Shown in pieces: positions 1-9,165 of a stretch of 15,294 nucleotides of DNA (positions are counted from its first letter, which is position 1; each line of letters begins with the position of its first letter). The DNA comes from Pelagophyceae sp. CCMP2097 (lineage: Eukaryota > Sar > Pelagophyceae): NCBI GenBank assembly GCA_026770575.1, contig MU658033.1:1-15294 (forward strand), in the 5' to 3' direction. The notes beneath the pieces were generated by a model. That model made no database searches and was not told the origin of the DNA. It worked only from the letters and a program-made list of their open reading frames with translations. Position numbers and translations under genes: made by a program.

Positions 1-430
1 GATCATTTCACGGACACCCGGGGGGGTAGGGAAGCCCATAGCGACCACGCCCACGCCCGCGGGCGGCCTCCGAGAGCCAAAACTTTGCGTCACTTAAGAC
101 TGGTTTCATCGCCGATTACCCTTGTATGTCAATATAGAGATTCACTTTTTTTGAACAAGTTCAGAACTGGTTCAGAAAACGCAAATACGCTGTTCTGAAC
201 TGGTTCAGAACTGCCTTGCACATTGGAAAATACGAGGGTTGAACGGCGTTTATTGCGTGCCGCGGGGTCCGTCCCGGCGGCCGTCCTCGCTCCGTAGTGC
301 ACCGTTTTCGACGCGCCCGGGCGCGATCGACGCGCGCCGCCGCCGCGCGCTCGGCGCGACAAACGCGCCGCCGAAGCGCGTCGTCCTTCGCGCCGCGCGC
401 AGCGAAAACAGTTTCCGCGCGACACCCAAA

Positions 431-464
431 CAATTTCCGTGATAGCCTATCACAATTTCCGTGA
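431..464. repeat. Short direct repeat flanking a palindrome inside the element
   Basis: The motif CAATTTCCGTGA occurs twice about 22 bp apart inside the 130-665 element. Between the copies lies a perfect palindrome, GTGATAG-C-CTATCAC. Its function is unknown; it could be an internal binding site or a nested insertion scar. Confidence 0.6.
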
Positions 465-592
465 CCCAATGCAGTTGAGTGCAAATTCAACTTTTTCTGC
501 GTCGCGTTTGACGTTTTGTTCTCTGCAGGACACGTCAGCCTCACCACGAGAAGCGCACAGCACGGCCAGTCAGCCTCACAGCCAATAAATAT

Positions 593-645
593 TTTGAACA
601 AGTTCTGAACTATCGCCTGAACTCTGAGTTCAGAACTTGTTCAAA
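593..645. repeat. Perfect 19-bp inverted repeat (right subterminal hairpin)
   Basis: Bases 593-611 (TTTGAACAAGTTCTGAACT) and 627-645 are exact reverse complements separated by 15 nt. The outer arm is also part of the right terminal inverted repeat of the 130-665 element. Nested palindromes like this fit foldback elements or transposase binding sites. Confidence 0.9.
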
Positions 646-671
646 AAAAGTGAACCTCCCTATTGTTTGCA

Positions 672-717
672 CTACGCTGTCCTGGGTCCCTGGGGACGCA
701 GCGTAACATCAGCGTAG
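672..717. repeat. Small inverted-repeat cluster downstream of HOP2
   Basis: CTACGCTG (672-679) is the reverse complement of CAGCGTAG (710-717), and its inner 7 bp also pair with CAGCGTA at 699-705. Two alternative hairpins are therefore possible. It lies between the transposon-like element and the HOP2 stop codon, so it may be part of the HOP2 3' flank. No other feature is visible in 666-884. Confidence 0.45.
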
Positions 718-884
718 CACGGCGCAAAACCCCTCGTCACTGGCGATACCCCTTGTAGCTAGGCAGGCAAGACACGCTGTTCTGGCATGGCCATGGCTGC
801 CCGAGCCTTGTCTCCACGGGGCACAGAATCATTCATTCGTTACGGGTCGCTGGTACGGCGGGCCTCTGCCGCGGGGCACGGCGT

Positions 885-2494
885 TCACTTGTCCTTTGCG
901 GGCACTGCGACGGGCGGTGGCGCCTCGCCGGCGCGGACGTCCTCATCCGTCTCGACGTCCTGCTTGTCTGCGATTTCCTTCTGGAGGTCCTTTGGCTTTT
1001 TGTCCATGTTGTCGGCTAGCATATCGATCACGTCCTATCGGTCGGCAGCATGATTGCATGGATACGGCCGCGCACGGTTCGACGTCGGGAGGCTCTCCTG
1101 CGTTTGTGCTCTCGCGCCGGCTACGGCACCCGCCGTCCCCGCGTTCGACCCTGGGGGCGCGGTGGGGGGCGGACCTTGAAGGCGCGCTTGCGCTTGAGCC
1201 ACAGGGTTCGGAAGTCGTTGTGCGCTTTGCAAACCTTGGTCATCTGCGGCTTGGTGACGCCCTTGACGCCGCGCCGCTTGGAGAAGAGGACCTTGACCGA
1301 GTCCAGTTCCGACACCGCCCGCGATATCGCCGCCTAGCGCCGCCGTCGGCGGACCCAGAGGCGCGACCCTGCGCCCGCAAAGCAGCGGCACGGCGGCACG
1401 CGCTTCTCCGCGGCGGCATGCGTGCACGCGCTCCCCCGCGGCGGTGTGCATGCACGCGCGCTCTCGAAGCGCTCACGTCGAGTTCGGAATTGTTCGGCTC
1501 GTTTTCGCGCGCCGCGACCTTGCGCAGCAGCGCGCTCGCCTCGGCTTCGATCTGGCGCGCCTCCTGCAGCGTCGTGTCCGCCTACGGCCGCGCGCCGCTC
1601 GTCCTCGGCGCGACAACGACTCGAGGCGACTCGGGCCGTCGGCGCGGCGCGCGCGAGCTGCCCCCTTTTGGCTCCGCCTGCTCACGTCGAACTTGGCCTG
1701 CTGGATGTCGTTGGAGGAGACCTTTTTCAGAAAGGCCTGGTTGGCCCAGAAGAGCTTGGCGCCTACCGTCACGCCGGTATATACATAAAAACCCTCGTGT
1801 CTCGTCACGGGCGTCGCGCGGCCCGCCGGGAGAACGCCGCGGAGCCGGGGGCGCGGGGGCGGCGCACCCTTGGTGACGGCCTTGCCCGTCAGCTGGCCGC
1901 TCCGCTCGAGGGACGTGAGCCTGGCGGCGGCCCGCGTCGGCGGACCGCAAAGGATTCGCCCTCGCCGTGTGCGACGCACATGGATTCCGCGACGCCCTTA
2001 TCGGTGCCGGGGATGCCCTCGATGACGTGCTGGACGCCGTAGGGCCGGTTGCCGCCGACGACGAAGCGCTCGATCTGCGTGCGGACGTCGCCGCCCCCCG
2101 CCGCCGCCTTCTTGGCCTTGCCCTGCGACGCCGCCGCCGGCGCGCTCTTCGACGCCGCGGCGGCGCCCGGGCTGCCGCCGGGCGCGGCTGCCGTCGGCGA
2201 TGCGCCGGCCGCCGCCGACGCCGACGATTTGCGCTTCGACTTGGGCGTTGGCCCGTCGTCGTCGTCGTCGTCGTCCCGCGGCTCCGCGGCCGGCCGCGCC
2301 CGCTTCGGAGCCGGCTCCGCGGCCTCCTTCCACTTGGAGTTTTGCGACACGGGCAAGTCGTCGTCGTCGTCGTCCGCCTCGGCGGCGTCGTCGGCGGCGT
2401 CGTCGTCATCGTCCGCGACGAGGGCGTCGTCCGGTTCGTCGTCGTCCTGGCCGTCGGCGTAGGACCCGTCCTCGCTCGCCTCGTCGTTGGACAT
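885..2494 (-). CDS. HOP2: HOP2/PSMC3IP-like meiotic recombination protein, six exons
   Basis: HOP2 pairs with MND1 to help DMC1/RAD51 in homologous strand invasion in meiotic nuclei (family knowledge). Exons in transcript order: 2494-1980, 1920-1868, 1762-1686, 1581-1477, 1333-1175, 1034-885. They join in frame to 352 residues. The winged-helix region is about 136-200, with VRTQIERFVVGGNRPYGVQ and, after splicing, the TKGAKLFWANQ strand that matches the family's TYGKQKIYF-ADQ element. A coiled coil follows at about 210-260. The WLKRKRAF motif comes at 295-302, and VETDEDV near 330 matches the conserved ETDED C-terminus. Introns are 59-143 bp with GTGCGT, GTGCGC, GTGAGC (twice) and GTCCGC donors. 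Oddly, about 135 Asp/Ala/Lys-rich residues precede the winged helix; known homologues are about 220 residues. An in-frame ATG at 2578 could add 28 residues. I chose 2494 because the sequence becomes acidic and ordered as MSNDEASED from there. Confidence 0.9.
1398..1453. repeat. 28-bp tandem duplication within HOP2 intron 4
   Basis: Two adjacent 28-bp units (1398-1425 and 1426-1453) share ACGCGCT followed by CCGCGGCGG and end in TGC, with a few substitutions. They lie wholly inside the 143-bp intron 1334-1476, so the duplication does not affect the protein. Confidence 0.7.
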
Positions 2495-2668
2495 GGCCCG
2501 AGCCGTGCGCGCGCGCCTTCCTCGGAGCGCTCGCGAGGCGCCTTTTGCCTTTTCAAAACGTTTTACAACTGTCCCCATAGGATTTGTTCCGGGGTTTCAG
2601 AGATCGAGTCTCGTATCCGGCTTAGCTGCGGCCGCCCCCCCCTGGCTTCGAGCGCGGGCCCGCGAGCC
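2495..2668. promoter_or_regulatory. Shared divergent promoter region, HOP2 (-) / RAB28 (+)
   Basis: Only 174 bp separate the two start codons, so both 5' UTRs and core promoters must fit here, or overlap the genes. The middle part (about 2543-2600) is clearly less GC-rich than the surrounding coding sequence. I see no convincing TATA box. The region's role is inferred from position. Confidence 0.5.
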
Positions 2669-3542
2669 ATGCCTTCGGACTCGGAAGACGACGAGGTCAA
2701 GGGGCCCAAGGACCAGCGCCAGTTCAAGGTCATCCTCCTTGGGGTGCGTATCGGGCCCAGAGACCGGGCGATGCGCCGGGCGCCCTCCGCGCCCTCGGAG
2801 CTTTGCAGACCCCCCCCTTTGCGCCCTCGGAGCTTTGCAGACCTCCCCTTGCGCCCTCATAGCATATCCTCCGCGCCCTCGGAGCTTTGCAGACGGGCGC
2901 ATCACGCGCTAGGACGGCGCGGTGGGCAAGACGTCCATCGCTTCGCGCTTCGCCAACGACGCCTTCTCGCAGTCGTACAAGCAGACCATCGGCCTCGACT
3001 TTTTCATCAAGCACGTGGTCCTGCCCGGCGACGTGCACGTGGCTTTGCAACTCTGGGACATTGGCGGGCAGTCGATTTCCAGCAAGATGATCCACAACTA
3101 CATCTTCGGCGCGCATGCCGTGCTCTTGTGCTACGACATTACAAACTACGACTCGTTTGCAAACCTCGAGGACTGGTACCGCGTCGTCCGAGCCACGTTC
3201 AAGAACGACGACATGCCGTTCGTGGGCATCATCGCAAATAAGTGCGACATGTCGCACCTCCGCGCGGTCAAGAGCGACGTCCACAACCGCTTCGCGGACG
3301 AGAACTCCTGCTTCTCCTTTATGATGTCTGCAAAGTCGGGAGACCAGGTCAAGTCGTGCTTCCTGCGCGTCGCCTCCGTCCTCGCGGACGTCCGCTTCAC
3401 GCGCCCAGAGCTGGAAGTCGAGGCCCAGACGGTCGTCAAGGCCACCATCATCGAGCACACGCAGCACGACACTGCCGTCCACGAGGGCCAGGTGCCCGAA
3501 TACGCCTCCAAGAAAAAGGACGGCAAATGCGTTGTCTGCTGA
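2669..3542 (+). CDS. RAB28: RAB28 small GTPase, two exons
   Basis: Exons 2669-2743 and 2913-3542 join in phase 0 (GGG to GAC) and give 234 residues; human RAB28 has 221. The N-terminus MPSDSEDDE resembles the acidic RAB28 start. Visible motifs: P-loop GDGAVGKTS (25-33), switch I YKQTIGLDFF with the Mg-binding Thr at 49, G3 WDIGGQ (73-78), G4 NKCD (134-137) and G5 SAK (164-166). WDIGGQ in place of the usual Rab WDTAGQ, and YDITNY...FANLEDWY, are hallmarks of RAB28. The protein ends in CVVC, a single-cysteine CaaX-type box, so prenylation by a CaaX transferase is likely rather than the double geranylgeranylation of most Rabs. In animals and other ciliates RAB28 works with the BBSome and intraflagellar transport (family knowledge). 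The intron 2744-2912 splits the P-loop and is full of repeats. Confidence 0.94.
2768..2905. repeat. Repeat-filled RAB28 intron with short inverted ends
   Basis: The intron holds three exact 22-bp copies beginning GCGCCCTCGGAGCTTTGCAG at 2789, 2821 and 2873, plus a truncated copy starting at 2851. Each full copy ends in TTTGCAG, which looks like a 3' splice site, but only the CTAG at 2909-2912 restores the GDGAVGKT P-loop. GCGATGCGCC (2768-2777) and GGCGCATCAC (2896-2905) form a 10-bp inverted repeat with one mismatch that encloses the array. Confidence 0.85.
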
Positions 3543-3716
3543 AAGGCATCCCTAACATTTTTACGACCACGCCGCAGCCTCGTGGGGGGTCTTGTGAAGG
3601 CAGCTCTATAGGGAGTTGGTCCCTTCTTCTCCCTTCTTCTGAACGGGGCAGCTGACTTTTGGAGAAGATTTCGGTTCAAAAATCCAATCAAACGACCGAC
3701 GAACACCTTGGGGCCG

Positions 3717-6700
3717 ATGCGGCCCTCGTACGGCGCGCAGTACGTGCGGCGCAAGGGCGCCGTCGGCATGGTCGACGCGGCCGAGGAGCAGCAGAGCAGC
3801 CACGCGCCCGGCAACGCCGAAGCCGCCGACGACGCCGCCGATGGCGCAGCAGAGGTGCCCGCGGCGCCGCCGCCGCCGCTGCCCGTATCGCGGTCGAGGA
3901 CGCTCAAGGGCGAGATCCGGCCGCTGCTCAAGGTGACGCTCATCGACGCCGATTCCGCGCGGCCGCCAAAGCCGGAACCGCCGACAGAGTGCGTGGCGTG
4001 TCGATGCGACGGCCGTCCCTTCAAACGCCGCCGACGCGCGGCGCGCAGGCCGGCGGGCCACCAGAGATGGAGGGGGCGGCGGCGCAAGCGCGTCGCCGAG
4101 CGACGGTGCGTCTCTGTCGGCTTGCCGTGCGGCGGGAACTGCCGCGGCGGAAGCGCTCGAACCGCCAGGTACACGCTCGGCGAGGCGGCGCGGCGCCTCG
4201 GCCGGAGCTGCGTGCGCGGCGACTGCCTCGCCGTCGTCGGCGAACTCGTGACGCACATTTGCGACGTGCCCGCGGAGCTCCTCACTGTCAAGACGCTCTT
4301 CGCGTGCGCCTGCTGCCGCTTCGCCGCCTCGGCGCGTTAGTGATTCGGCGGCGTAGGTCGAACAACTCGATTGCGTCGCTCGGCGACGTTGCCCTGTTTT
4401 CGCAGCTCGAGACGCTTTCGCTTTCGAACAATTTGATTAAATACCTCAACGACCTCAAGCACGCCCCGGCGCCCTATAGAACGCCCCCTCGGCAACGATG
4501 CCATCCTCCGAGGAAGGAAAGTGAATACGCTCCTCGCTAGGCCCTTCCGCGGCTGCTCTTCGCTGCGTCACGTCAGCCTCGAAGGGAACGCCGTCTGCTG
4601 GGTGCCCGGCTACCGGCCGCTGCTCATCGCCTATATGCCGAGGCTGGACAAAGTCGACGGCCGCGAAGTCAAGGCGCGCGAGCGCGCGGCGGCGCCGGCG
4701 GCGGTCAAAGCGCACGAGTCCGTCTGGGACGACCTGTTCCGGGCAGCCTGCTCCGCCCGCATGGTCGCCATCTACGCGGCGCTCGTGGGCGTCCTGCAGC
4801 AGCTGCGCGAGGCGTACGGCGCCGGGCCCGCGAGCGACGCCGGGTCCGCGGCCCACCTCGAGATGCGCGAGCTGCTCCGAAGGTGGCGTTACGAGCAGGA
4901 CGCGCGCGCCACGCACGACGTCGCCGCAGAGATCAGAGGCGGCCTCGAGGACGAGGCGAGGCAGGTCCGTCGCCGATTTTTCTGCATCAGAGGCGGTGTG
5001 GCGCCACGAGTCGAACGGGATGCATCGAGTCGACAAGAGGCGGTCTCTTCGAGGCGTCACAAGTCGAACGGGACGACACCCGCACTCTCTTAGGCGGCGC
5101 TCAAGCTGCACGGGTCGGGCTTGTCCGGCAAGGGCGCCAAGCCACCACCCGTGGCCGACGACGTCTTCGCGGCGGTCCTCGAGGCGCAGCAGCGGCGCGC
5201 GCTCGCGGGTTTGTGCGACTGCGAGGCGGCGCGCGCCGCGGCGCTCAAGTCCGGCTGCTCCGCCGTGTTTAAACTGCGGCGCGTCACCGTCGAGGCCGCA
5301 ATCGAGACGATCGGCGTCGGCCGCGCCACGGCGCACTTACCGCCTCGCGGTGACGAACACGAAGCGGCTTTCCAGCAGCAGCCGCAGCAGCCGCCGGCGC
5401 GCGGGCGGCCGCCGCGGCCCGGCGGCCGGCCGGGCGGCGCGGCCGACCGGAGCAAGTCGCAGGACCGGAGTAAGTCGCAGGACCGGAGCCGGTCCTCGGA
5501 GCGCGTCGTCGCCGGCGCGCGGCAGCTGCTGCACGCGGCGGCGGCGCGGCGGCCCGCGCGCCCGCTGCAGCCGGTGGACGACGACGCGTCCGTGTCGACG
5601 GCGGGCGGTAGTAGCCTACGGTCGCTGCTGCCGCCGCAGCAACGCGAGCCGGCGGACGACGACGAGGTCGACGACGCGCGCAGCCGCCGGCAGCGGCCCG
5701 CGGCCGCCGAGGCGGCGCCGCGAGCGACGGCCACAGCGGCGCCGCGCGCGACGGCCGCGGCGGTGCCGCGCGCGACGGCCGCGTCGCAGCGCGCGACGGC
5801 CGCGGTGAATCTGGCCGCCGCGGCCTCGGAGTCTGACGAGGAGAGCTGCTTTGACGGCGCGGACGAAGGCGCGGACGAGGCGCGGCTCGTCGAGGACGAC
5901 CTGGCCGACGTCGAGTCCTTTTGCGTGCGCCTCGACGCGGCGCTGGGCGCGGCGGACGTTGCGGCGGCGTGGGCGGAGGCGCAGCTCTCGGAGGGCTTTG
6001 AAGTCGTCGCGGGAGACATTGGCCTCGAACGGCTGCGCGGCGGCGAGGGCCTGTCGGACTTGCGGCGTTATGTGATCAAGGCGCGGCGCGAGGTGCAGCG
6101 CCTCGACGGCAACGTATCGGCGCAGGACGCGCGGCGCGATGCCGCGGCCGCGAGGCGCGACGCCATGGAAGCGACTTGTGATAATGTCCTCGCCGAGGTC
6201 TGCGGCCGGCCGCCGTTGAACTTGCCACCAGAGGACGAGTCCCTCGACGAATTGCGCCGCACGGCGTCGCAGGCGTGCCGCACGCGCGCGCTGGCGCAGC
6301 AGCGCCGCGACTGCGCGGCGAGCGAGCTCGCCGGCGCGGCGCTGAGGCACGGAGACCTCGTCGAGGAGACGGACCTCTTGAACGAGGCTGTCGCCGCCGC
6401 GGGCGCCGCCCACGCCGCAGCGCTCGCCGAGCGCGGCCACCGCTTGGTCGCCGCCGGCACCTACGCAGCCGCGCCGAATTCATCCGACTCTTCGGATTCC
6501 TCCATCGACGAAGACGGCGGCGATTGGTCCAACGAAGAGGACTGCGGCGCGCGGCGCGCGGCGGCCGTCGGCTTTTCCGCGCTCTGCCGGACCATCGTGC
6601 TCGAGCTAAGGCGCGGAGGCGCGTTGCACGGCCCTCTAGCCTCGCGGCGCCCGTCGACCGCCGCCGTGGCGCCGCTGCTGATGCGGCGCATCTTCGCGCA

Positions 6701-9165
6701 CCTGCGGCGGCGCTGCGAAGCGCTCCGGCGCACGGCGGCGGCGCGGCGGTCGAAGAGGTTGGTGCGCCTCGAAGATGGCCTGCGAGTGCTCCGCGGCCAC
6801 GCGGCCGCGCGCGCGCGCGTGCGCACGTGGCGCGCGGCGCGGCGGCGCGGCGCGCTCAAGGCCGCACTCGAGGCGCTGCGGCGCCGCACGCTGCCGCGCG
6901 CCGCGGTCAAGCGCGGCCTCGACCGGCGGCTGTTTGCGGCGAAGCACTTTGCAGCGTGGACGCGCCTCATCGCGGACCGGCGCCGCCTCCGCGCGACGGT
7001 GGCCACGCTGGAGGTCAAGACGGCGTTCCGCGCGCTCCGGCGCGCGACGCCCGCGCTGCCTGCAGCGGATGCCCCGCGGGACTCGTCGTGGGTGCTGCGT
7101 GCCGTGCTCCGCGGCTGGCGGTCGGCCGCAGCCGTGTCGCAGCGGCGCCTCGGCGCGCTGGCGCGGACGGTGCGCGCGCGGCGGCGAGGCCGCTGGCTCG
7201 CCGCGTGGCGGCGGAGCACCGTGCTCTTGGCCGTCGTGCGCAAGCACTGCGTGCTGCGGTCGACGGTGGCCGCGTGGGCGCGGTGGCGCGGCCAGGCTTT
7301 AGCGCTGCGAGACGAGCGCGCCCTCGACGAAAAGGCCTGGGTCCACTACTTTGACGCGCTCGCGCGCAAGACTCTGTGGAAGTGGCTCAGGGGCGTTTTG
7401 AGGCTCCAGCGCCTCAAGCGCCTGAGGCGCCTCGCGAGCCGCGCCGCCGCGCGCGCGCGCCTTGCACGCGCGCAGCAGCAGCAGCAGCTATGGCGCGCGG
7501 CTTCTGAGCGCGGGCCGCAGTCGAACGCGCGCGTCGCACTGCGCACGTGGCGCAACGTCTGCCTCTGGCGGCGCAAGCTCGCGCGGTCGCTCCGCGTCTG
7601 TGTAGACGTTTCCGCGCGCGTCAAGAAGCTCGCGCTCGCGCTCAGCTTCGCGCAGTGGTGCGTCTTCGAGAGTACGAGAGAGGCGTCTCGAGAGGCTCGG
7701 GGAGGCGAGTATCCGAGGGCCGTCCGGGACGTTGACATAAAGGTACGTCCGCGGCGTGCGGTGCTCGGCGCGGCTGCTGTCGGGCCTGCACGAGGCCGCC
7801 GAGGGCGCGCTGGGCGCCGAGTGGCGGCGCGCGTTTTCGGCGCTGGCGTGCACGGCGGCGGCGGCCGCGCGGTCGCGGCGCGCGGCGCGCGGCACCGGCA
7901 CCGCGCTGGCTCGGCTCGCGGCGGAGCGCTGCGTGGCCGAGGCCGCAGAGGCGCAGCTCGGTGACGCGCGCCTCGACCTCGCGGCCGCGCAGCGCCGCGG
8001 CGCCATCTCGCGCGAGGAGCTCGAGTGCAACGCTCTGGAGCTCGCCACCGCGCGCGCGGCGCTCGACGCTTTGGAGAGGGATGCGGACCTCGAGCTCGCG
8101 GCGGCGGACGACGCGGCGGCGGACGACGCGCCTTCGACAGCCGTTTCGAAGAAGGTCAAGGCCAGCGGGAAGCGCGGCGTGTCGACGCAGGGCGCGCCCG
8201 GCTGCAACGCGGAAAAGGGCGCCAAGCGCAAGGCGGTGGGCCGCGAGCTCCTGCCGGATAAGTTTGCCGAACTCGCGGAGACGGAGATCCGCGTGCAGCG
8301 CCTATCCGCGGCGGCGGCGGACTTTGCGAAAGCGCGCGCGGCGCGCGAGCAGGCTTTGCGGCGCGTCGAGGCCACGGTCGCGTCCAACGACGCGGCGGCG
8401 TCGGAGAAGCTCGGCTGCGCTTTGACACTGGCAAAGGCGCTGCGCGCGACGCTCGCAGACGCGCACCGACGCCTCGGCGCGCACGCCGAGCTCCGCCGCG
8501 CCCTCAAGCGCCGCGTCGAGGCCTGCGCCGCGCGCCTGGCAAAGACGCTCGAGGCGTCGGCGCAGGCCCGCGGCAAGCACGGCCAGCGCCTGCAGCGCCT
8601 CCACGCGCGCAACGCCGCGCTCCGCGCCGAACACGCGCTCGAGAGGCGCGCCGCCCAGGCCGTGCGGGCGCTCGCGCTCGAGAATCGACTCGACCCGGAA
8701 GCGTTCCGAGACCCGCTCGCCTCCGAGCTCACGACGCCAGACGACTCGCCCGCGACGCGCCAAGGCGGCGATTATGGCACCGAAGACGGCGCCGAGTACG
8801 ACTATGGCGCATCGCCGACGCCGACGCCGCGGCGGCCTGACGCGCCCTTTTCCTTCAGCTCCAGCTCCAGCTCCGGGTACGCAGGCACCGAGCACGCAGG
8901 GATCGGCGACTTCCCGTTCCCGCCGCGACCAGAGCCGCCCGCCTTGTCTGGGTCGGAGTCCAGGTCCAGCTACGCCGAGCACGGCGCGGCGCCGACGCCG
9001 CGGCCGCCGCGGCCGGAGCCGCCCGCCTCGTCGGGCTCGGGGTCCAGCAGCTCGGGCTACGCGGGCGCCGAGCACGGCGCGCCGACGCCGCGGCCGCAGC
9101 GGCCCGAGCCGCCCGTCTCCGGGTCCAGCTCGGGCTACACGAGCGGCTCGCGCCAGCTCCTCTGA
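3717..9165 (+). CDS. LRR, coiled-coil and Sfi1-like repeat protein, six exons (centrosome/basal-body candidate)
   Basis: Exons 3717-3988, 4169-4303, 4357-4458, 4541-4964, 5094-7657 and 7743-9165 join in frame to about 1639 residues. Residues 110-225 are leucine-rich repeats: LTVKTLFASNNSIASL, LETLSLSNNLIKYL, LRHVSLEGNAV, then a PRLDKVDG cap. Residues 230-340 are helical. Residues 370-560 are low complexity, with DRSKSQ repeats and PRATAA repeats. Residues 570-830 are mostly coiled coil with an acidic Ser/Asp patch. About 830-1200 is Arg/Ala-rich with Trp-centred units (HFAAWTRL, VLRGWRSA, WLAAWRRS, TVAAWARW, LWKWLRG, ALRTWRNV, SFAQWYV) like Sfi1 centrin-binding repeats. Coiled coil follows to about 1500, then a Pro/Ser tail. 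The LRR plus coiled-coil plus Sfi1-like layout suggests a centriole or basal-body protein; this is inference and no named family is recognised. The start is the first ATG in frame with the LRRs. Intron 3 (4459-4540) needs a GC donor. The long GC-rich exons 5 and 6 could hide further introns. Confidence 0.72.
4989..5073. repeat. Imperfect duplication inside intron 4 of the LRR-Sfi1 gene
   Basis: AGAGGCGGT occurs at 4989 and 5036, and AGTCGAACGGGA at 5009 and 5062, in the same order. This is a diverged tandem duplication of about 50 bp inside the 129-bp intron 4965-5093. Confidence 0.6.
5718..5810 (+). repeat. Coding minisatellite (Ala-Thr repeats)
   Basis: Several near-identical units around CGCGCGACGGCCGCG encode a string of Arg-Ala-Thr-Ala-Ala blocks at about residues 520-550 of the LRR-Sfi1 protein. 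The run separates a Ser/Arg-rich linker from the acidic SESDEES patch and is probably a flexible linker that varies in length. Confidence 0.65.
8800..9150 (+). repeat. Coding repeats at the C-terminus of the LRR-Sfi1 protein
   Basis: A unit of about 35-40 residues recurs three to four times with variation: a PTPRP.RPEPP block, then a Ser/Gly run ending SSGYAG, then a TEH or AEHGA block. The DNA repeats too (CCGCGGCCGCGGC and CCAGCTC runs). The tail is predicted to be disordered and rich in Ser/Thr-Pro sites that proline-directed kinases could use (inference). Confidence 0.7.

Larger units (their letters stand above)
130..665. mobile_element. Non-autonomous TIR element (MITE or foldback type)
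   Basis: The ends form imperfect terminal inverted repeats of 39 bp. Bases 130-168 match the reverse complement of 627-665 at 35 of 39 positions and share the core TTCACTTTTTTTGAACAAG. Each end also folds on itself. On the right, 593-611 pairs perfectly (19 bp) with 627-645 around a 15-nt loop. On the left, 192-200 pairs with 203-211. The GTTCAGAAC/GTTCTGAAC motif recurs through both subterminal regions. The 536-bp element has a GC-rich middle (about 240-425) and no convincing protein, so it would need a transposase in trans. I could not see a clear target-site duplication, so the outer limits may be off by some bases. The structure is seen directly; calling it a transposon is inference. Confidence 0.75.

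Noticed and set aside
161..601. Open frame of 146 codons inside the transposon-like element
   Set aside because: It begins and ends inside the inverted repeats, has no transposase motif (no DDE-type pattern) and is mostly Arg/Ala from GC-rich sequence.
896..2042. Long open frames on the plus strand opposite HOP2
   Set aside because: They are Arg/Ala/Pro-rich readings antisense to HOP2 exons and introns. The minus strand gives a coherent HOP2 protein across six exons; the plus strand gives no family match.
2255..2275. GTC triplet run as a CRISPR or regulatory repeat
   Set aside because: It is a simple triplet repeat that encodes an Asp run in HOP2; there are no spacers and the genome is eukaryotic.
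4521..4540. A 20-bp GT-AG intron in the LRR gene
   Set aside because: GTGAAT at 4521 and the CTAG at 4540 would give an intron far below any functional size and would leave a wrong frame with a disrupted LRR; the GC donor at 4459 fits better.
7658..7964. Continuation of the long plus-strand frame past 7657
   Set aside because: The frame stays open but turns into Arg/Gly/Ala noise. Splicing 7657 to 7743 restores a Trp unit (AQWYVRG) and enters a frame that stays coherent for another 470 residues.
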